26,579 bases of DNA. Source: Thozetella sp. PMI_491 (taxonomy: Eukaryota; Ascomycota; Sordariomycetes; Chaetosphaeriales; Chaetosphaeriaceae). Below, piece by piece: positions 20,293-26,579 of this stretch. The position numbers and the translations under genes are program-made. A model generated the notes under the pieces. The model was given only the letters and a program-made list of their open reading frames with translations, had not been told where the DNA came from and did no database searches. Position 1 is the first letter of the stretch. Every line of letters begins with the position of its first letter. Where the stretch lies: NCBI GenBank assembly GCA_021432635.1, contig MU270166.1, forward strand, positions 1 to 26,579, given 5' to 3'.

Positions 20293-22719
20293 CTACGGCG
20301 TCGTGGCCGCTTCTTTTTTCTCCGCGGCCTCACGCGCTAAGCACCGCTCAGTTAGCATCGAGTGACTTGATATCTAGACCGTTATGGGGGAGTGCTTACT
20401 GTATACTTGACTCGCTCACTTCCGTCTGGTAATTGAACGATCTCGTGCTGGATGTGATAGCCCATCGCCGGAAGCAGCTTGGCCCAGCCGACCCAGTAAA
20501 TCGTCCCGATGGCAAGGAGGCTGGTACCCAGTGACGGCACCACCCAGAAAGGAATTGTCGCGAAGAAGGAAACGGTGGGTATGAAAGGAGCAGAAACAGT
20601 AAAGAGGAGCGACAGAATCCAGAAGACGGTGAGAATAGGTATGTTCCTGAACGTTGTCCGATGATCCGTCCACCTTTCGGATGGGGTGAACGTGAGATAT
20701 AGTAGACCAATAGCGAGGAAAACTGGCGACGAAAGTCAGATCGGGAACCGGTATACCAAGGAAGATTTGAGGAAAGATGTGTGGACTTACTCTTCACCCA
20801 GTTACCACTATAGATAAAGATATCGGTAACAAACGTGTAGACTTCCGAGGTCGGCGAGCCGAGGATAAGGGCTATGGTGAATATCCAGTGGAGGAAGATT
20901 GCCCCTGGGTAGCCTTGTTAGATATGTACTCTCTCGGGGAACTTAGAACTAACCTGTTGGGGCGTTCGTGGGCCAGTCACTCGCCCAGAACCTGGAGCAA
21001 GGTAGAATACCTTCCTTGGCAAGCTCTTGCTTCACTACAAGTTGTTAGGTGCTGACCAATTTCTAGGAGGGTTGGCTAGGGAGGTCGTACCTCGCGGCAT
21101 GGCAAAGCTCTGCGCAAAAACGTTTCCGAGGGACGATAGGCCAATCAGCACAGGAAGTGCTCGAGTAACAAATGTACTCTTGCCCCAGACCTAGGTGGAT
21201 GTCAGAGAGTCTCTCGAATATTCTCGGAGAGAAGGTGAGGGCTTACATTCTGGAAGAACACCGAAGCGACTGTCAGCCCGGAGTTCGCCATGTCGCTCTT
21301 GCTCATCGCCGCAAACTTGGGGTGCTGTTAGCATAGTCCATTTCGATCATCGATCCGGGGGAGGTTCTATAATTACATAAGAGATGTTTGCGAGCACATA
21401 TAGTACGGTGATGATGGACACGGCTAGGGGTGCGGCCCTGCGGAGGGTCCGGGGGGCATCCCGGACTTCTGTCAAGACCTAAGCAGCGGATAAGCTTGAT
21501 GAACCACGCTACCGGGCAAGGGAATGGGGAGGTACTCACGTAGTTGGCGTTCTCCCACCCGCTGTATGTGTACAGCACCTGAAGAAGCGCCAGCGAATAT
21601 CCGGCTGCGGTGTTGGCCGGGCCCGGCATGTCGGGTGAGAGCGTCGTGTTCCCCGAGCCATTCGCTGATCCAGCGCCATCAAAGCTTGAAAAATTGGAGG
21701 GCACAGGCACAACTGTCCTGCCGGCCAGGGCGGCGAAGCCGGTGAAGACGACCAGCAGCAGGAGCACCAACTTGAAGACGCCGAGGCCGTTGCTGATCCA
21801 GATCCCGAATCTAGGGAGCAGGGCATGTATGAGGCACACGACTATAAATATTAGAGACCAACGCCGCCGGGCAGAGATGGAGGCACCATGAACTCACCCG
21901 TCACGGCAGCCACAGCGATGCCTCGGTTAAGCCAGCTCCCAGCTTGGGGTTCCCCTGTGGCGGCCTTAATAAGATATCCGCTGAAGCTGATGGCGCCGCC
22001 TGATGAGATTGCGAAGACGACGAATTGAACTTGGGTGAGGCGTAAGCGGCAAGGAAAGACACAAGAGAGGAGACGGACGGAGACCTACCGGCAAATATGC
22101 AGGTTGCGAGATATCGAGGCTTCTGGTAAACCCTCTCCAGCTGTGGGATGTCAGTCAGCTGAACCCCGCGCGCCAAGAGGATTGGATAGCTACACTCACG
22201 TAAACTTTCTCACCGCCCGACCGAGGTAAGGCAGTGCCATATTCTATATAAACAAAGAGTCTGCAACGGTGTGTTAGCATCCCGTGTCGGGCCGGAACTT
22301 CGGTCCCCAACGTCTCCCGGGTCATTTGCTGCTTACCCGCTACGCCTTTGTTAGCTGGCACGGATGACGGAAGCAGGGGAGGGGGTGACGGAGCCTCACC
22401 AAAAGGTCATGATCCCTCCTAGGACCCAGAAGAGTAGCGCGGCGCCGACGCTGTCGGTATTTTGGATGATGGCCGATGGTGTCGAGTAGATCCCTGTCCC
22501 GACCATACGATTCACAATCAGGAAGGTGGTGGACCAGATGCCCAGCTTGCGCTCCTCGGGGAAGACGAAGTCTCTGTACTCCTCGCTCTGCGAGTCGTCG
22601 GTGGCCATGGTCTGGAAGCCGGTGTAGCCCGTGTGGTAGGTCCTCTCGTCACCCGTCGACGGCGCCTCCAGGTCTTTGGTGATGCCCACCGGCTGCTCGT
22701 AGATCTCCGGCTCCTGCAT
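20293..22719 (-). CDS. APC-superfamily amino-acid permease, methionine permease (MUP) like
   Basis: Exons, in coding order: 22400-22719, 22337-22339 (3 bases), 22200-22260, 22089-22140, 21898-22029, 21540-21841, 21377-21478, 21247-21315, 21091-21190, 20954-21034, 20791-20904 and 20400-20722, plus a probable short last exon. These give 553 residues plus a tail of 5 to 17. The protein is a plasma-membrane or vacuolar importer with about 12 membrane helices. Helix 1 starts FLIVNRMVGTGIYSTPSAII (APC glycine-rich motif). YIEYGTALPRSGGEKVY and YTYSGWENANYVLTEVRDAP are typical of the fungal MUP1/MUP3 group. Substrate is inferred from family only. ATG 22719 is the first in-frame ATG; upstream codons are non-ATG. 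The last splice is ambiguous: TAG acceptor (exon from 20336, basic tail, stop 20283-20285), GAG acceptor (exon from 20328, tail AAEKKEAATTP, stop 20293-20295) or no splice (stop 20382-20384). Confidence 0.87.
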
Positions 22720-23698
22720 GGCGGCTATTGCTGGCTGCTTCACGGCGGTGGCCGGCACGTTCCAAAATGGGTTGATGGTCGTCTGGCGCGGCGAGCGGTC
22801 CGCGCGTCGGGGTTCCCAGGCCTGGCACCAGCGCCGAGCTTCCCGCCTTCGAGAGCGGTCGGCGAGGCAGGAGGTAGGGTTTATAACACAGCATAGAGCG
22901 ATGGGTGGCTCCGGGCGCGCTCTCCTAGCATTTGAGGGGCGCTCTCAGTCTGTGCCTCGTACCGCGGCGGAGGCGGGAAAAAAAAAGAACAAGGACAGCC
23001 TAGGCGTTCCCAGTGTTCGTTACGTACTACTGGGGGAGCACAGGCAGGCGGTCGCAGGGCACATGGCTTGCATGGAAGCGGAGGGGGGGGGTTCAGCCTC
23101 TCCCCTAGGGGGCTCCTGGGCATTCGGCCACTGACGGAGACCGGGTCATCAACACTCCGCGCTAAAGGGGCAGGGGGTAGCGAGGCCGAAGCAGATTGCT
23201 ATCGCCCGGGGGTGGGTGCCTCCCAAGGAGTCGAGGGCACGCCAACTGCTCTTGGCTTCGGGGCGGCCTGTGGCACAGCCTCGCCCACTCCAGCACTAAA
23301 CCGCCGGAGTGGCTTCGGCTGAGCCTATCCTGCATGGGGTGCCTCCAACGGCTGCTGCACCCTGTCAATATTCTTCCTAGGCTCGCTAGGCAAGCCAGGC
23401 TGCCCACACTTGCCACGGCACGTCCAACAGTACTCGCCACAGCCCCATGGGATCCAAAAGGGGGATTGGGGGGGTGATGCACACCAACCAGTGTGTCTGT
23501 TTCTGATTTGCTGGCCCGCTACGCTGCTCGAGCCGCCAGTCGGCGTGAGACGGCAAACGTCGCCGCGGCCTGGCTTTTGCCTGGGGCATAGATACGAGTT
23601 TGATTGTTACACACAAAAATCGGGGTTGCCCTGCATGCGCTATCGCAGGAACCCCTGGTCCACTTGGAACCTTGGAACCGGGGCACGATTTGCCCCAT
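22720..23698. promoter_or_regulatory. Permease upstream region / 3' flank of the regulator gene
   Basis: About 980 GC-rich bases between the permease ATG and the stop of the next minus-strand gene. It should contain the permease promoter and 5' UTR. A 9-base G tract lies at 23083-23091. No gene is supported on either strand. Confidence 0.5.
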
Positions 23699-26162
23699 TC
23701 ACCATATCTCACGAGCCTTCCTGCCTGAAAAGGTCACTTGCTCCATATCCTCCTGGATCTGATCCAGCCTCATGCGCTGGGCCCTGCGCTCCTTGATCAC
23801 TTCGTCCCATTTCCGGAGGAAGTTGTCCTGGCCTGAAGGCTGCGTCAGCACGCGGCCTGCGAGGTGTCTGCTGGAATGCGACAAGGGCTTGGCTGCTTAC
23901 TAGGTGAACTCTCGAAATCGATCTCAAATGTCTTGTATAGTTCGTACGACGCCTCAACGTCTGCATTGGCCGCCTGGCCTCGGCAGTCCAGACCCGCTGG
24001 TTCGGATCCCTGCTTCGGTACATGCCGGGCTGTCAGGACAAGAAACAGGTTAGCTTGCGACCTGCTACACCAAAACTGACCACGATGCACTTGCCTTTGA
24101 GTCCGGGCCACCGCGATCCCCGTCTCGAAAAGGTACCTGCTTTTCTAATCTTTAACTTGACCATCGTGGGCCCGTCGGCTTTGACGTCTATATCGTCGGT
24201 AACTGTTTGACTAGGTCAGTTTCTTGTCATCTTTCCTTCCGACCCCCGAAACTTTATCTTGTTGGGAGAAAAGGGCAACCGTACTAAATGTCGTGATGTA
24301 CTCGCTCAACCGGCCGAGATACACCATCAATTTTGAAGACTGCGGGACGAGCCGCTCCCTGTGTGGGCCAGACAGAGCCGTCCCGGCAGTGACAAACGAA
24401 GCCGTGTCCGATTGCCCGCTTCTGCGCGGCTCCATCTCGTGCCATATCTGAACCCGTACGCTCGAGTAGGTCTCGTACGAGCGGCTGTTGAGTTTGCTCA
24501 CGCGGATGAGCCGTACGCTGGTAATATCCAGTACTACTCGGTCGCCTGTGAGCTTCGCTTGGAATGCACACAAATCTGATGCCCGTTAGGATCTAGAAAC
24601 GATGGGAGACGGAAGCCGGGATCGTACCTGCGAGCCTAGGAAATTGGTAGATCCCGCTCGGCCGGGCACTATTTTGTAGATTCTGTTGCGCATAGCTGCT
24701 GTTTTTTCCGTTGTAGTTGTCGTCGTCCCGGATATATATGACACACGAGAAGCGGTTGTCGTATGCGTATACAGGAACGAGTTGCGCATTAGCTGCTTTC
24801 ACTAGGCAACCGAGTCCGTTAGCAAACTAGCCACCCTCCGACTGGGAAGAGGGCTTTCTACTTACTCCAGTATGTTTCTGAATCGTATCCGACCCTGCAG
24901 TGAAACCGCAAGTCGTTTGTTATTGTATTTCGGAATACCTTTAACTGCCCATCCATGAAGTTTGGAGATGTTAACGTCGTCGAACTCTTCACAAGGCCGT
25001 CAAAAAGCACATCCTCTCCGGGCAGGACGTTATCCCGATTCACGCTGCCTCCATCTGAGGACGACCCATGGGTGTTCAATGGTGTTGGCGGCAAGACAAC
25101 GACCGGAGTCTGTGTATCGATTTCGCCGCTGAACTCGACATTCGATATTGATCTGCCCAGTGTCCACGAACTTGTGCTGTATTGCGGGCTTGCAGATGGT
25201 TGGGGGTATCCGTTCACATGCACTTGAGGAACGTGGAGGGCCGCGGCCTGGGATGCCGAAGGCGACGGGGATAATTGGCTCGTCTGGGAATATAGATACT
25301 CGTCATAAGGGCTGGCCGGTGAGAACGGAGAGACCGCAGGAGGGTTCGGTTGCACATAGGTGTCGACCGGGGTCGAGAACTCCATGAGCGAGGGTAGTGC
25401 GCCTGTTGGCGAGGCTGGCGCGCGCGGTGGTGCCGCCTGGGCCTGTGCCATGTAGCTGGGGTAGTCGAAGTCGGCGAACCGGCTACTAAACACGGGTTGA
25501 GGAGAAGTGTCGGGGGTCTGATATGCCCGAGGAGAGGATGGCGCTGGCGGGTACGAGGCAACGGGCGAGGCGGCGCCGGGGCTCACGAGCGTCCGGTTGC
25601 CGCGGTGGTCAGTGAGGGTCTCAGCGGCCAAGTAACCACCGTCAGACTCGCCGTAGAGGGGCATAGCCCCGAATCGGTTGGTCCCGGAATGATCCATCTT
25701 GAATACCGCATCTTGCGTGGGCATCTGGGTGGTCGCGTGATACCCCCAACCGGTGGTCGGGCTGCCGTGCACGGGCAGCGGCGCGGACGGGGGGAACGCC
25801 GCTGCCACACCGGGGATCGGCCGTGGGATCGGCTGTCTGTCGACGGGGGACTGAAGGTTCGCCGGGTGGTACTGCTGCTGGTGGTTGTTCAGAGGCGGTA
25901 ACGATGCGGTGGGAGGGTGGAGTTGGTGCGGAAGTGCCTGAGATGGTGGCGAGACATTCTGATGCTGTTCCTGGGCGTTCGGGATGCTCTCCAAGAGGAA
26001 GCGCCGGCCGGTGGAGGTGACGAAGATACTCTTGTCGGCGAGCTGGGCTGTGGCCTCGACGGTGGCCAGGTCGAAGTTTGCGTCGAAGAGTGATGAGAAC
26101 GGTACGTCAGCATCCTTGATGGCGGGCAGTGAGACTGCCGGCGGGTGGGTCGTGGCGGGCAT
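23699..26162 (-). CDS. Conidiation-type regulator, Medusa/Acr1/Ren1-like (tentative)
   Basis: Exons 24866-26162, 24628-24801, 24285-24575, 24095-24202, 23901-24029 and 23699-23832 join to 710 residues. Residues about 1-370 are disordered, rich in Pro, Ser, Gln and Tyr. The conserved part begins near LFDGLVKSSTTLTSPNF and continues through GQLKVFRNTITNDLRFHCRV, NAQLVPVYAYDNRFSCVIYI, a segment with LTGDRVVLDITSVRLIRVSK, SFVTAGTALSGPHRERLVP and, at the end, QDNFLRKWDEVIKERRAQRM. From memory this fits the MedA family (A. nidulans MedA, Magnaporthe Acr1, Fusarium Ren1), nuclear regulators of conidiophore and spore development; I could not check it. Intron 4 (24030-24094) has a GC donor. Every join restores frame, so the gene looks intact. 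The start ATG at 26162 is the first of the open frame; further 5' exons outside the window cannot be excluded. Confidence 0.75.
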
Positions 26163-26579
26163 CGCGACGCGAGTGAAAGGGCGACGCCGATCTACTGCCT
26201 ACGTAGCCATGTTCGTCGTACATCCAATGCGGCCCGGTATGGCGTCGGTGTAGGCGCACGCGACCACGGCAATCATCCCGGGTGTGAGTGATGGTTTCAG
26301 ACGACACGCAACAGAAAAGAAAGACCCTTGTCTTTTTTTTTCGTTCAAGTTCTTAGGAGGGCAAAGTCGATGCGGGGTGTGAGCCCGGCACAGGTTCCTA
26401 TCTCTCTAGCTCCTTCCGTACTTTTTGTGTTGCCCAGAGTGGCCGACGGCCCCCCGGTCGCCTCGTTCCCGCCATCATCGGGGTGCCTGTTCGCTCAGCT
26501 CTGGGGAGATAACCAGGCGAGGCTTTAGGGCCGCTTGGCGCTCGGGTGGGTCAGGTGGGTGGTCCGCGGGGGGGGGGGG
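26163..26579 (-). promoter_or_regulatory. Upstream region of the regulator gene, to window edge
   Basis: 417 bases without a supported gene, probably 5' UTR and promoter. The right edge ends in 12 G (26568-26579), typical of a contig that stopped in a homopolymer. Confidence 0.45.

Noticed and set aside
23996..24012. GGTTCGGATCC, resembling a tRNA T-arm
   Set aside because: It lies inside a conserved coding exon of the regulator and no tRNA fold can be built around it.
25497..25901. 134-codon plus-strand frame
   Set aside because: Shadow of the disordered N-terminal region of the Medusa-like gene.

Overview
The window looks like nuclear DNA from a filamentous ascomycete (Pezizomycotina), most likely a sordariomycete. 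Genes sit on both strands. They are interrupted by short introns (about 50-110 bases) with GTRNGT-type donors, CTAAC or CTGAC branch sites and a nearby AG. The products are fungal housekeeping proteins plus one protein that resembles the Medusa/Acr1/Ren1 conidiation regulators. There are no bacterial operons, CRISPR arrays, tRNA or rRNA genes. The class-level placement is inference. The poly-G at the right edge and the odd length suggest a whole contig, but I cannot prove this.

Layout. Positions 149-3318 (+) encode a complete phosphatidylinositol 4-kinase of the PIK1 type in four exons. Positions 4522-5757 (+) hold a two-exon gene of unknown function, preceded by a possible 5' UTR intron and a short upstream ORF that stops one base before its ATG. 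Positions 5758-8080 are a gene-poor spacer with a 42-base A tract and several G tracts. Positions 8081-9481 (-) encode an unrecognised protein with acidic, RS-like and proline-rich segments. Positions 11024-13749 (-) encode the nucleoporin Nup82. It is divergent from CBP20, the small subunit of the nuclear cap-binding complex (14242-14952, +). MRPL31/mL60 (15324-15843, -) and TRS20/sedlin (16082-16674, +) form a second divergent pair. Histone H4 (17155-17619, -) follows, with no H3 partner in view. A relatively AT-rich stretch of about 2 kb then holds one small cysteine-rich gene (19296-19658, +) just downstream of a 23-base C tract. A methionine-permease-like APC transporter with at least 11 and probably 12 introns (20293-22719, -) comes next. 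The Medusa-like regulator (23699-26162, -) closes the window.

The genes do not form one pathway. They cover Golgi phosphoinositide signalling, nuclear pore and cap binding, mitoribosome, vesicle tethering, chromatin, amino-acid uptake and probably development. I saw no convincing new multi-gene system. The most unusual feature is in RNA processing: the permease can only be read through if a 3-base exon is spliced in between two well-formed introns. A GC-AG intron in the regulator, and several introns where the AG nearest the branch point must be skipped, add to that theme. All exon junctions were read by eye from splice signals, reading frame and protein conservation, without transcript data.
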